64,000 nt of DNA, taken from Diphasiastrum complanatum. Lineage: Eukaryota; Streptophyta; Lycopodiopsida; Lycopodiales; Lycopodiaceae. The stretch is taken from assembly GCA_029204225.1 (NCBI GenBank), contig CM055111.1, positions 6,220,938 through 6,284,937 on the forward strand. Reading direction: 5' to 3'. The position numbers and the translations under genes were made by a program. The notes beneath the pieces are model-generated. The model was not told the origin of the DNA. It was given only the letters and a program-made list of their open reading frames with translations, and did no database searches. The number at the start of each line of letters is the position of its first letter. The first letter of the stretch is position 1. Positions 15,470 through 25,800 of this stretch are shown one piece after another.

Positions 15470-15588
15470 CATAAAAGACCATCATTAACCCAAGGGAGTT
15501 GGCTCAATTGGTTAGCTTGACATCCAAAGTTTCTTTGGTCTCAAGTTCGAGCCTTCCCTTGGAAACCAAGAAGCATAAAAGACCATCA
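15470..15588 (+). mobile_element. tRNA-derived short retroposon with 15-bp target-site duplications
   Basis: The insert (15485-15573, 89 bases) is flanked by exact 15-bp direct repeats, cataaaagaccatca, at 15470-15484 and 15574-15588. Inside, CCAAGGG (15490-15496) pairs perfectly with CCCTTGG (15556-15562) as a 7-bp acceptor stem. A box-A-like TTGGCTCAATTGGTTAGC and a box-B-like AGTTCGAGCC lie at tRNA spacing. After the acceptor stem come aaacca and a short aagaag tail. The anticodon region has become a perfect hairpin (ccaaag/ctttgg), so it is not a working tRNA. Two more copies lie at 48758-48957. The direct repeats and tRNA promoter indicate retroposition using LINE machinery. It is shorter than most plant SINEs, since it has almost no body after the tRNA part. 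Confidence 0.8.
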
Positions 15589-15599
15589 AGAGAGTAGTG

Positions 15600-16240
15600 A
15601 TGCCACTTTAAAGAACATTGTGCTTTTCTATAATTAACTACACTAACAAAGGTAAAGACATAATGGTCATTCTCATCACGAACTAGCCATCCATTGTTGA
15701 GTGATGTTGAGCACTAGCAAAGGTCACTACAAAGACCATTTTAACAAGTAGGACATAACTTTTGCTAACCCTTACCTAGTCTTGCTTTAAAGGGGCCTCA
15801 ACTATGTATTGGAGAAGGAGCTAGGACTAGGGCCTTGCCCCTGCCCGCCCTGAAAGTCCAAGAAAGACCTGAAGGTCTGTTATGTTGTTTGGTCTAGGCC
15901 AACTGAATATGGCTTAGACCTTATTTGGATCCATTTTAATCCCATCTTTGGAAATAATATGGCCTAAATGTGGTTAAAAATTCACATTTAGGTTTCTTTG
16001 CAAATAGCTTATGCTTTCTGAGCAAACGGAACACCTTTCTGAGGTGAGCCAACACATCTATTGAAAAAGTATTTTGTTTATAACTTCAAAGACTTGATTT
16101 TGCTTATAAAGCAAGAAACATGGAGTGTGTTGGATTAAAAAGAGTTTCAAACTTTTGCAGTTGAGATTTTTTTTCAATTAAGACGAGTTTTAATAGCTTG
16201 CAAGATATATAACAATTGGTTAGATTAATCTATCGATTAT
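15600..16240. other. Intergenic, no gene seen
   Basis: No supported reading frame, element end or RNA gene. Confidence 0.5.
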
Positions 16241-16244
16241 CAAG

Positions 16245-16920
16245 ATGTCTAAGTATCATCTCCATATTGATCTTCCTACAAAATATGCTCCACTGTCAAA
16301 AAAAAATCTGAAAGGATCCACCTTTCCAGCTCATCAAATCATCCATCAAAGGATGGAAGATAGGAAACATTGTGATCTATGGGTTGATGGAAGTTTATAT
16401 CCAATCGATCCAAACTCAATGCAAGTTATGGCATTAGTAAGTCAATGAAAAAAATCAATTGTTTGGAAAATATGTTGAATGGTTTGCTTACTGACTACAG
16501 AGAAAAAGAAACTCTTTTGTTGCAAACAAAAGAAGAGAATGAAATCTTGAAGATAGATGATTCTCGTTTGCAAAATATTATATTAAACCTTAACCAAGAA
16601 AATAACAATATGAAAACTAAGCTTTCGGGGAAAACGAGAAACATTCCATGCAAACCAAGCATAGGAGGATCCAAAGCTTGTCGTTTCTTATCAAATCATT
16701 CCGTAAAACCGACTAGAATCTAGTACTTAATTTTTGAAGAAAAAGAAACAACAAGGATTAAAAAAGTTGAAGTATGGACAAAGCTTGACAACATGGTCAA
16801 ATTGCTCAGAAAAGATAAACTATCTGATATTGATGCCCTACTAATTGAAAAATTAACAATTTAGTTTGTGGATGCAGTAAAAGGCACCTGGGGTGAAGGT
16901 CATATTACGCATTATATGGT
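16245..16920 (+). pseudogene. Decayed coding region with a coiled coil, unknown function
   Basis: The frame from the ATG at 16245 gives MSKYHLHIDLPTKYAP and continues to LWVDGSLYPIDPNSMQ, ending at a donor-like gtaagt (16437). An overlapping frame from 16445 gives about 90 codons rich in Leu, Glu, Asn and Lys with heptad-like spacing (LLTDYREKETLLLQTKEENE), so a coiled coil is likely. After a stop, coding-like text continues (KKVEVWTKLDNMVKLLRKDK) to about 16900. I do not recognise the family. It lies next to the unknown minus-strand unit at 17079-19480 and may belong to the same element. Confidence 0.35.
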
Positions 16921-17078
16921 AAATCTCTTTTCAACTCTTAGAATTATAATTTCATTGCACATATACTAAATTTAAAATGATTAATATGACAATGCTTGTA
17001 TATATGATATTGCAACACATTTTACGACATCCTGCATCATTATTTGCAAAAGCTTACGACAGTCTAAGTGTTTGGTCA

Positions 17079-17700
17079 TCATAAGGAATGGAGAAATGAC
17101 ATTGGCAAGCTAGAGCAGCATTTCATCGAGATATACAACACGGTGGAACATCTCAAAAAAATAGTTACATCATCCAGCCATTCATCTTCGTCTTTGTAAT
17201 CAATAGAAGCACATAGATAATCACCCTCGAGATCTATGAAGTCCGAGAATTCTTTGATGAAATTAGACAGAATTGATAATATTTCATCCTCCCTCATATC
17301 ATGAACATCTCCAACATCATTTAAAGAGACGTATGCGACACTATCCATGTGATATATCGGCAAATCGAGAATAGTCTTGCTTTTGTCATTTGGATCCACG
17401 TCAGATAAGGATGAAATGGACAATGCACGAGACTGGATTGTGACTTTCAATAATAGCCCACTTTCTGTTTTCCTATTTGTTCTATGCATCATCATGTGAT
17501 AATATCTTTCTATATATTTGTATTTTATATCAACAAGTGTCGGAACTTACATTTCAATGTTTACATTCCAATCATAAGTGTCTGAGGCAGATCCTCAAGC
17601 ACTGCAACTTCACTATCCACCTCTCGAGCAGCTTCATCTGTGGCACCTTCATGCTTGTAGGGCCTTGCAGACGATAGTAGGATTTGCAACATTTTGTGTC
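17079..17700 (-). pseudogene. Acidic exon(s) of an unknown protein
   Basis: A minus-strand frame of about 138 codons (17079-17495) is acidic and contains DVDPNDKSKTILDLPIYHMD and ILSNFIKEFSDFIDLEGDYL. Just upstream, 17560-17695 gives another coding-like run (YKHEGATDEAAREVDSEVAV). They are probably neighbouring exons of the same transcript as 17897-19480. No known domain recognised. Confidence 0.35.
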
Positions 17701-17896
17701 GGAACTGATTAATAGCATTTGTTGATACTTCAGGACATTGGGACTACAATTTAAAACATATGCATGTATTAGCCAATGTCTAAAAAATATAATTACACAA
17801 AGTTAACATAATATCATTAGGATACTAGAAGTTGAGAAATTTACCTCACGTATATTAGCATTTAGAGTTTGCATCATATACTAATCCAAGAATGAT

Positions 17897-19480
17897 TTAA
17901 CATTCTAGATGGAAAACCATCTGCAACTGAAAGCATTGTCTTGTTGCGAAGACTGAAAGATTACAACGAAAAATTGTTAAATTATAATTCAATATAATTT
18001 TAAACTTTATGCCATCATGTAAATAAAAAATGTGAAAAGATTCTTTTACCTTTGCATCAACAATCTCCATGTTGGTATTTACAATTAGCCCATCTGGCCT
18101 GGGCAATAGCTCCACCATCCTCTTGTACATAGAGTTAACAATGGAATGAGTGACATTTAAGGAATTCATTTTCATGCACACAGGTGTGCAGCTTCTAATA
18201 GAATCCACTCTTAAAGATATTACGTGCACGCTCCAATGTTTGCTGCCAGCAAATGACAAGAAGCAATGAATGACTAGAATCTATAAGAGTTTCCAAAAAA
18301 ACAAATCTTACAAAAAACAAACCTTACAAAAAAAAATTGTCTTACATTGCACAATATGGAATGATGAATATTGATGTCTCCTTGCTTGTGTGCCTAAAGA
18401 GGCTTCTGGCTTATGTAACAAATGCCCAAAAAATGGAGATATAACACAAATCTCCTTGGTGACTGTATATGTGTATTTATGTACATAATATACACACCCG
18501 GCTTCAACAACTGTGTCTGAGATATTTGATGTCTTATCCTTTAGCTCGTTACAATGCTGGTCTTTGATATGCATTTTAAAATTAATATCATCTATACAAA
18601 ACAAAAACTCTCTTCCAAAATCATCTATTGTTTTGGCTATATACATATCAAAATCAATGTATCTTTCAAAATCAAGGAATGTGTCCTTTGGATCATTGGG
18701 GAGTTTGATATGCAACTCTTTATCAGTTGCATCAACATTAGATACAATCTTGTTCACCACTGTATTTAGATCCTCTGCATGTTGGGAAGGAGAACTTGCG
18801 ATTTCAAGATCAGGGATTACGGGAGGGCTCTCAACCCATAGAATTGCCGAGTCAGTTGCCACATCTCTTTTAACGTGAGGAGACGAGGGTGAGGAGTTGG
18901 GAGACCTAGGCTTGGATTTTGCCCGCTTGGGCTGTGCTTGCTTTTTCTTTTTTCGGGGTGGGACAGGCTCCCTTTCAAGAGGAACTTGCCTTTGTGTGAA
19001 GCCCGACTTAAAGATACTGTCGTATGTATTTCGAAGCCTCATGACAAAACATGTGTCTTTGCGCATCAGTGTCACACCCTCTTGGCTTGTATCGAGCACA
19101 AGATCGAATCCTCAAACATTTCAGTTTGGAAGTCCTTGTATGCAATATGGAGTGCCTCCAAAGTAGTGATATTCCACCTCACTACATAGGGCAAATGAGT
19201 GGTCATATCCTGTGTGACCTCCCTCATAGCCCAGTAGAAAACTTCTTTCAGAATCAAAAGCTTGGTGCCCATTTTAACGCCCTAATGTCCCTCAACCATG
19301 GACGGCGAGGTCTTCCACGTCTTTGCAGACGAACGGGTTCATTCTGTGGACGAGCTAGTTCAACAAAGGTAGTCATCCTAGCTTCATCCAAGCCATTCAG
19401 GCCGGATATCTCTACCACGCGAGAGAGGATTACTATGGCGATGAATGACAGAAAGGTTCGCACGGTGGCGATACTGGGAG
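17897..19480 (-). pseudogene. Unknown multi-exon protein with a basic nuclear-type region
   Basis: Read from 19480 downwards, three frames join by eye. The first (19463-19254) contains RRGRPRRPWLRDIRALKWAP. The second (19272-19072) contains HLPYVVRWNITTLEALHIAY. The third (19099-18308, about 263 codons) starts LDTSQEGVTLMRKDT and carries PPRKKKKQAQPKRAKSKPRS, a strong nuclear-localisation-like patch, before an acidic half. A further exon, 18050-18243, is bounded by tggcag and gtaaaa. It gives KHWSVHVISLRVDSI and LLPRPDGLIVNTNMEIVDAK. The KHWSVHVIS block faintly recalls the catalytic His region of Ulp1-type (C48) proteases, and LIVNTNMEIVDAK faintly recalls MULE transposases. Neither is convincing, so I leave it unnamed. 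Two frame changes near 19090 and 19260 suggest decay. Confidence 0.4.
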
Positions 19481-19724
19481 GTCAAGACAAATATCTCTAC
19501 GATGCAAAGATAGCGCTATAGTAGCAGAGAAAGACAGGTTCTCTCGTGTAATGCCGATGATGGTCACAATGAGGCTTATATCGCTACGACACAAGAAAAG
19601 AGTAGAGTCAAAGGATGGGAGGAAGGTCCTCACGTGATGGCGATATCGAGTCTGCAAGTACTTTGGTAGCATTCCAGGAAAAAATCAAAATCGAACGAAA
19701 ACCTAAAAAATCGTGGGAAATGGA

Positions 19725-19968
19725 CTTATATAGGTGAAAAAAGTTCACACGTGTGTGCAATGGTGACACGTGGCCAAATCAAAAATTGACGTGTGGACCT
19801 GCACGTCTAGACTCACACGTGTGGACCTGCACGTCTGGACTCGTGGCCGAATGGCAAATCGATGTGTATTCTTGCACGTGTGGACGCTTACATTATGCGT
19901 GTGAGATCTGATCCGTTGTTGGATCAATGCATGTACAACTTGGATTTGATTGGTTTAGCCTATATAAA
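19725..19968. promoter_or_regulatory. Probable divergent promoter with G-boxes
   Basis: Two TATA boxes with the same core CCTATATAA face outwards: minus strand at 19725-19734 and plus strand at 19959-19968, about 225 bases apart. Between them are four CACGTG G-boxes (19748, 19767, 19816, 19875) and a 26-bp unit, acgtgtggacctgcacgtct..., repeated at 19789-19814 and 19817-19842. Downstream of each TATA the leaders are related to each other in inverted orientation (19626-19645 against 20135-20154, 19 of 20 bases). The minus-strand product would be the unknown protein at 17897-19480. The plus-strand product is unclear, with a first ATG near 20238. In plants G-boxes bind bZIP and bHLH factors, so light or stress control is possible. 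Confidence 0.55.
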
Positions 19969-20237
19969 TGTGGTTCGATCAATTTACAACTTTCGCTTAG
20001 TTTTCGATTTCACTCCCCGTAGCTCCTGTTTGTTTCCACACTTCTGGTTAGTATCGCTACCACGCGCGAATCTAGTTCACCGTCTGTACGATCTTGGAGC
20101 TCTCGCGTCGTTGCGATATCTTGTCAGTTACCAATATCGCCATCACGCGAGGACTCCCTTATTTTGGCATATCTTTTGTCTGTCTCACGTCATAGCGATA
20201 CTTGAGGCTATTGTTTATACTTTTGATCTTTTGAAGG

Positions 20238-20611
20238 CATGGCTTTCTCATCTTCTGATACTTTTGATTCTACCTTGCATGTATATGTTATTTCGATTTT
20301 AAGAACAATGTACATTTTTCAAAATACTGAATACTATTTGTTTGATGAAATCTTCAAGTCATTTGAGACAATTTTGTATTGCTTTTTTTGAAAGGTACAT
20401 TGTTGCACGTCTACCATCCCAATGTTTATGCGGTTTCGACAATTTCTACGCTTCTATTTAAATCCTTGCACTGTATGCGATTTTCTTGTCTTGGTCTTAC
20501 CTGTACATCAAAGAAACTTGTTAACAATATCGACATTGAGAATATTTTAAACACAATCGCAAAATACAAAAAACACTCAAATAAGTTCAAATAAAATCAT
20601 TGAAAGTCATT
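20238..20611 (+). other. Possible first exon and flank of the plus-strand divergent transcript
   Basis: The first ATG after the plus-strand TATA opens MAFSSSDTFDSTLHVYV and then runs into a stop within about 25 codons. A short first exon with a donor near 20280 is possible. Nothing further is supported. Confidence 0.2.
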
Positions 20612-21150
20612 TCAAATGTGTATTAAAGAAAACACACATCCTACTAATCTCTCATTGACTCGAAAACAAAAGTGTTCAGGATTATCATATTGTAGCAAGG
20701 TAAGCTCTGATCGAATGTTATTGAGTGTCCAATCTTCCTCCACCTCAATTGTTGTAATAGTAGAATCATTTTGCTTCACTTGGATTTCTATTTGATCTTG
20801 ATGATTCACTATAAAATCTTGATCCATTGTTTTCCATCCATTGCCAACTTTGGACCATCTTCTATAATAAAATGTTAAAGAAAGCATTTGTTTTTCTACA
20901 AGATATCTAAATTTCGTTGACGATCTATTAACAATGCACTCAATATTGCCATTACTCTTTTTATCCCAGTGATCATCCAGGAGGCTTGATAACATATTGT
21001 GTGTTAAATCACTACAAATAAACATTGTCGCTGTTCTACGAATATTATAGAAGATGCAACAAAAAAATCTAACAAACATTGCAAAAGATATAAACCAATG
21101 CAATCTATTATTTTTTGAACTTGTGCTACATTTCATACATTTTTGAATGT
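20612..21150 (-). pseudogene. Unknown coding-like region, possibly ubiquitin-like at its C-terminus
   Basis: A minus-strand open stretch of about 180 codons. The first true ATG (MDIQKCMKCSTSS) is near 21153; the longer reading frame upstream of it has no ATG. The last third (QDQIEIQVKQNDSTITTIEV, then DWTLNNIRSELT and FCFRVNERLVG) has the alternating strand pattern of a ubiquitin- or PB1-like fold, which is only an impression. It lies between the inverted repeat copy B and the divergent promoter. Confidence 0.3.
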
Positions 21151-21470
21151 CCATAAAAAAAACCTTGATCGGAAGCTCTCTGCTATGGTAGAATCGAAAG
21201 GAAAACAATCTTCACTTGAGAAAGGATATCGCCTATAATCTTCCACCTAAACTGGATGGTGTGTAAGATGAATCATAGAAGAAAATACAAGAATCCAAAA
21301 GTGACCTTGTGGAGCGGTTCTTGTATTGCAGAAGACCAATATCAGAATGAATAATGTCCATGATGCCGACATGGGATTGTATAGGTTGTCATTCGATTAT
21401 GCTTGATGGATACAAATATGCAAAAAGCCATAAAACTATATATCATTTAAATATCCATATACATGTCTAA

Positions 21471-22302
21471 ATGATTGATGAAAAGCTCAATGTAAAAAAT
21501 TCTCCAAAACTTACAATTGCATTTGAGTTTGTCATTTGAGCTTACGCCTTCTACTCTAATTTCCTTATGCATGTAGAGATGTTGAACCAAGACCTCTGAA
21601 ATGGATCGACCACCAGGTGAAACTTTGAAGTCTAAAATTCTACCTTTTCATAAGCTCCTATAATCCATATTTGATTTTCTCTTTTTACCAAAAACACCTC
21701 TTGATGAGGGATGCATGAAAACCCACTGAAGCTTTCTATAGACATGTGATATCCAAGAGCCATCAGAGTCTTTTTCATTACAAACACAAACTGAGACAAT
21801 ATTGCTTCGTGGTCTATGGCTTCCAGAAGCCATTGCAAAGCTAAAAGAAGATGAACAATAGAGTTTGAAACTAAAAGTAGATGAATCTTATGAAAATAAA
21901 AAACCAAATTTGTAATAAATGCTGGTGGTCTTTCGTAAATCACATATGTTACTCTAACTATGGTCAGATCAAAATAGACTTGTAAAAAAATATGATCAGA
22001 AAGTTCCAAAAAAAAATTCGACCGGCAAACAACGTTACGGTCTTTCACAGGTGTAAATAAATAACTGGGCCAAATGAACGTTGAATAGTTGAAAAGTAAA
22101 AAACAGCATCTTGACAAACGGCCCTTTCGGTGCTCAAAACTCCTCTAATGGATGAATAATGTTCTTTGGCCATAATTAGCAAAGTTTGTGATGGTTTTTC
22201 TAGATGATATCTTAGTCTATAGTAAAACTAAGAAAGGCATATGGTACTTATTCTTTATTGTGACTTTATTTAATGCTCTGTAGTCTACGCATAAACGCAT
22301 AG
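21471..22302 (-). repeat. Inverted repeat copy B (partner at 3545-4459)
   Basis: This is the reverse complement of copy A over its full length. It includes the gypsy RT junction (plus strand here reads [13 protein letters not shown] at 22194-22235) and the MASGS first exon on the minus strand (ATG at 21833). That exon has a stop after DYRSL, where copy A has TGG. Beyond 22302 the flanks do not match those of copy A, and neither do they below 21471. Confidence 0.9.
21632..21833 (-). pseudogene. MASGS-family first exon, broken copy
   Basis: The protein starts MASGSHRPRSNIV and matches the intact exon at 4097 closely, including KRKSNMDYRSL. A TGA then replaces the tryptophan codon. Coding similarity continues past the stop to about 21545, so the stop is a recent substitution in a formerly coding exon. 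Confidence 0.75.
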
Positions 22303-23432
22303 TGCTAGATTTATTTCCTCTACTCTCCTCAATCCCATTTTTAATCTGCCTTCATTCATGCTGCATATTTAGTCACGTTGTTGCGCAGTCTGCATATTTA
22401 CATGTAAATTCTCACAGGCGAAGAAAAGGCAAAGAACATGACATTGTGTTTTTACACGTGATTTGTGACAGGCGAAAAAGGCGACACTGTCTTACAAAAA
22501 AAAAATGCCGAAGGCACCCTCCTGCTAAAGCATTTCGTCAGTGTCGCATTTTTCGCATCTTCACCAATGTTCATTTCAGCGAAGGCTGATGTCACGGCCT
22601 CTTCATGCTCACCCCATGCAACTGCGCTAACAGACTTGACAACGACTGCAGCCACCCACGATCTCCTACAGACATCACATCCACTTTGCACTTTCTTCAT
22701 CTGCACACTTGTAATATTGTGTATATATATTGAATACCATTTGCGTATTCAGGTTGACGATTGATAAAGACATTAAGATAAGCGTGTGTAAATCTAGCAT
22801 CAGGAGCTTATCAGAGATTGACGAAGTAGATGCCTTGTGCATTGATTTTTTATTTGTCAGTAATAAGGTTTCATTCTCTTTTTTTACATATTAAATTAGC
22901 TTTGTAGAGCACGCGGTTTCGCCTGCTATTGTCTTGTGTTCTACCGCATTATTGACATGTATATTTTATATACTTAATCTGATAACAGCTCTTTGTTTTG
23001 CGTTCAGATATGTGTAAGTATTGCTATGCTTGTTTTTCATTCTGTCTGACATTTCCAGATACTCAATTTGGTAATCAGTCTCTCTCTCTCTTCGTGAATC
23101 ATTCGCGACTGATTATTATTCGAGCTTAGTCTCTCTCTTCGCGAATCATTCACGACAAATAATTTGTCTAGCTGCTCGCGGCAAATTATTCTTCTGGCGC
23201 TTTATTAATCAATGTTTGGCTATGTAATCAAAGCGACCGTGATTTCCATCACTAACGTTCTGTTTGTTCTGATAGGCGTAGTCATGCTTAGGGAAAGAGT
23301 CATATAGGTCATTCCGCTGCGCACGAATACTTTTCGTTCAAGTTTCGTTTCTCGTTTGTGTTCGTCTATCTTTTCGAGCTATTTTCGTTTCTCACACACG
23401 ACTTATTCTCTTAATCCCCTCTTTCTCCAACA
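22303..23432 (+). mobile_element. Copia 5' LTR region (start not fixed)
   Basis: The LTR end is clear: ...ctttctccaaca at 23432, followed directly by the primer binding site tggtatcaaagc. The LTR start is not. The stretch holds tgtcgcatttttcgc phrases (22542) like those near 27191 in another copia copy, and a tatatatat tract near 22719. No gene is seen. Confidence 0.5.
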
Positions 23433-23444
23433 TGGTATCAAAGC
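23433..23444 (+). other. Copia primer binding site
   Basis: TGGTATCAAAGC is one base away from the common initiator-methionine tRNA primer site TGGTATCAGAGC. It begins immediately after an LTR ending in CA. Confidence 0.8.
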
Positions 23445-23587
23445 TCGTTTTCATAGCCTGATAAGGTTCCACATTACAAGACTCTACTAGCCGATAGAAT
23501 AATTGTTTTCTTGTTCTGTATTTTCTGTGTCAAATTTTTATACTTAAGTCACTGATAGTTTTTCCTATCACTTACTAGTTCTTCCAC

Positions 23588-24036
23588 ATGGATTCCCAAG
23601 GGAAAGCCAACCCTATCATGGACAAGCTTGATGGAACCAATTACCATCTATGGAAATTTAAGATGAAAACTGTACTAATGGCTAAAGAATTGTATGACGT
23701 TGTTACAGGTGCAGAAGGAAAACTCGAAGCAGACGACGCAACAATCGCCAGATGGAAGCTAAAGGATGGAAAGACTTTTGCGCTGATCATCCTCAATATC
23801 ACGGATACCCAGATCGGCCATGTATCTGAGGCTCAAACATCGAAAGAAGTCTAGGACATCTTGAGCACACTATACGAACTGCGAGATATAGCTTCCAAGC
23901 TACATCTCAGGAAGAAATTCTACTCCCTCAAGATGGCGAATGGTGATTCTCTACAGAATCACATTAATCATTTCAAGAACCTGCTAAGACAAATGGCCAC
24001 TGTCGGATCTGTCATAGATGATCAAGACGCAGTGAT
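23588..24036 (+). pseudogene. Copia gag
   Basis: It starts with ATG (MDSQGKANPIMDKLDGTNYH), with the LDGTNYHLWKFKM block typical of copia gag (UBN2 domain). A stop (TAG for the usual Trp in KEVWDIL) interrupts at 23852. The frame then continues with LHLRKKFYSLKMANG to about 24036. There the text switches abruptly to RT, so the rest of gag, the protease and integrase are missing at this point. Confidence 0.9.
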
Positions 24037-24219
24037 ATCTGGAGAGAAGCTATGGACAGAGAGTATTCCTCTCTGATCAAGAACCAGACATGGTCATTAG
24101 TCGAAGCTCCCATTGGCTGCAATATCATTGATTGCAAATGGATCTTTAAGATCAAATACAATGCCAATGGAGCAATTGATCGAAGGAAGGCAAGACTGGT
24201 AGCACGAGGATTCACTTAG
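24037..24219 (+). pseudogene. Copia RT N-terminal fragment, out of order
   Basis: The text MDREYSSLIKNQTWSLVEAP and IIDCKWIFKIKYNANGAID is the start of a copia reverse transcriptase. It follows gag directly and precedes integrase, the reverse of the normal copia order. An internal deletion or junction of two copies explains this. Confidence 0.85.
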
Positions 24220-24411
24220 TAGCAGTCGGAATTTCTTTGGAAGAGAGGCATGGGCCATCATGCTCTTGGCACTTTCGATGAGTGTCCGGTTCTTCCGCTC
24301 AGCTACACCATTGAATTGAGGTAAGTAGCTGGTTGTATATTGTTGAAGTATCTCGTTGGCCTTGCAAAACTCCTTGAATTCTCTGGAGTTCAAATGTCCT
24401 TCATTTACCAA
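24220..24411 (-). pseudogene. Copia integrase fragment, inverted
   Basis: On the minus strand it reads REFKEFCKANEILQQYTTSY, QFNGVAERKNRTLIESAKSM and so on. This is the integrase segment around the catalytic Glu. It is inverted relative to the surrounding copia pieces and comes from a different copy or subfamily. Confidence 0.85.
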
Positions 24412-25800
24412 ATATGCTCTCTGTTATCAGAATTACAGATCTAGGACATAAAGTAGAATTTGAATCTGATCAATGTAAAATAGTCAATAGGACAGGCAAG
24501 TTTCCTTTGGCAGGTCACTTGAATCATGCTTATGTACAGCAAATATTTAAGCAATCCATTGTTCTTGATCTCGACTGTCCTGACAAGAAAGTTGAATTAC
24601 CTATTCGGTAAACAAACCAGACAACCATTTAGATCAAGCCATTAGCATATTGTTAGAGGATTACTAGAAATTGTACATATAGATATCTGAGGTCCAATGA
24701 GGAATCCTTCACTGAAAAATGCAAAGTATTTTATAGCTTTTATTGATGAATTTTCCAGAGAAACTATGGTATATTTTATTAAGAAGAAATCAGAAGCTTT
24801 CAATTGCTTCAAATCTTCAAGGAGCATGCAAAGAAAGAGACTGGTAAACAGATTAAAGCCTTGAGGTCCGATAATGGTGGAGAGTACATCTCTATCGAGT
24901 TCAAGGAGTACTGCTAGAGCCAAAACATTAAACAACAGTTTATCACTCTTTATTCATCTCATTCTAATGGCTTGGCCGAGAGAAAGAATCGTACCTTGGT
25001 CGAGTCAGCTACAGTGTGTGCTGGCACACTCATCTCTGCCAAAAAACTTATGGGCTGAAGTTGTCTCCATTGCAGCCTACATCCAGAACAGATGTTCGAC
25101 TAAGGCCCTCTCAAGTAGAACACCCCATGAGGTATGGACAGGCTCAAAGCCTTCATTGAAGAACCTTTGAGTATTCGGGTGCATCGCCTACGCACAGATC
25201 CTGAAAGAGACGAAGAAAAAATTTGACTTCCAAGGTCTCAAGACAATCTTCATAGGATACACTTCATCTGACAACACTTACAAGCTGTACGACCCTGATA
25301 CCCAACAGATTTATTCAACCGGGATATAGTCTTTATCGAGGATCAGTTCATCGACTTCAAAAGGAAAGGCATTATTCCAAGTGAACCTTCAACGCCTTCC
25401 ATTGACACGACTATTCGATTCACTAGCTCAAGCATGCCTATAATTGATCAACTACCCGACAACGAGTCAGACGAAAATGTTGCTATTACTCAACAACGAC
25501 AAATCCAAGGATTGGATCATTAGCCGACACTTCCTGTAAGAAGATCAAGTTGAACGCGCACACAACCCACAAGGTATACATCTAAGTCTGCCTATATTTT
25601 AATGTAGGAGCAGACATCAATCGATGAGGCACTTAGCCAACCAGACTCCAATCTCTGGAGAGAAGCAATGGACAAAGAGTATTTCTCTCTGATCAAAAAC
25701 CAGACACGGTCACTAGTTGAAGCTCCTGCTGGCTATAATCTCATCAATTGCAAATGGGTCTTCAAGATCAAATACCATGCCAATGGAGCGATTGATCAAT
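24412..25800 (+). pseudogene. Copia GAG-pre-integrase, integrase and start of RT
   Basis: From 24414 it reads VIRITDLGHKVEFESDQCKI, then HLNHAYVQQIFKQSIV, the pre-integrase zinc region. Integrase follows, with ALRSDNGGEYISIEFKEY near 24860-24910, LAERKNRTLVES near 24975-25010, and RTPHEVWTGSKPSLKNL. It continues to the linker and the beginning of RT (TRSLVEAPAGYNLINCKWVF, near 25709-25765), then stops. It is the same family as 49777-52440, which aligns closely. Several stops and frameshifts are present. Confidence 0.9.

Noticed and set aside
15485-15573. A functional tRNA gene
   Set aside because: The anticodon arm is a tight hairpin without a 7-base loop and the T stem is mismatched, while target duplications show it is an insertion.
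18050-18243. A definite Ulp1-type protease
   Set aside because: Only the KHWSVHVIS block fits; the catalytic Asp and Cys blocks were not found.
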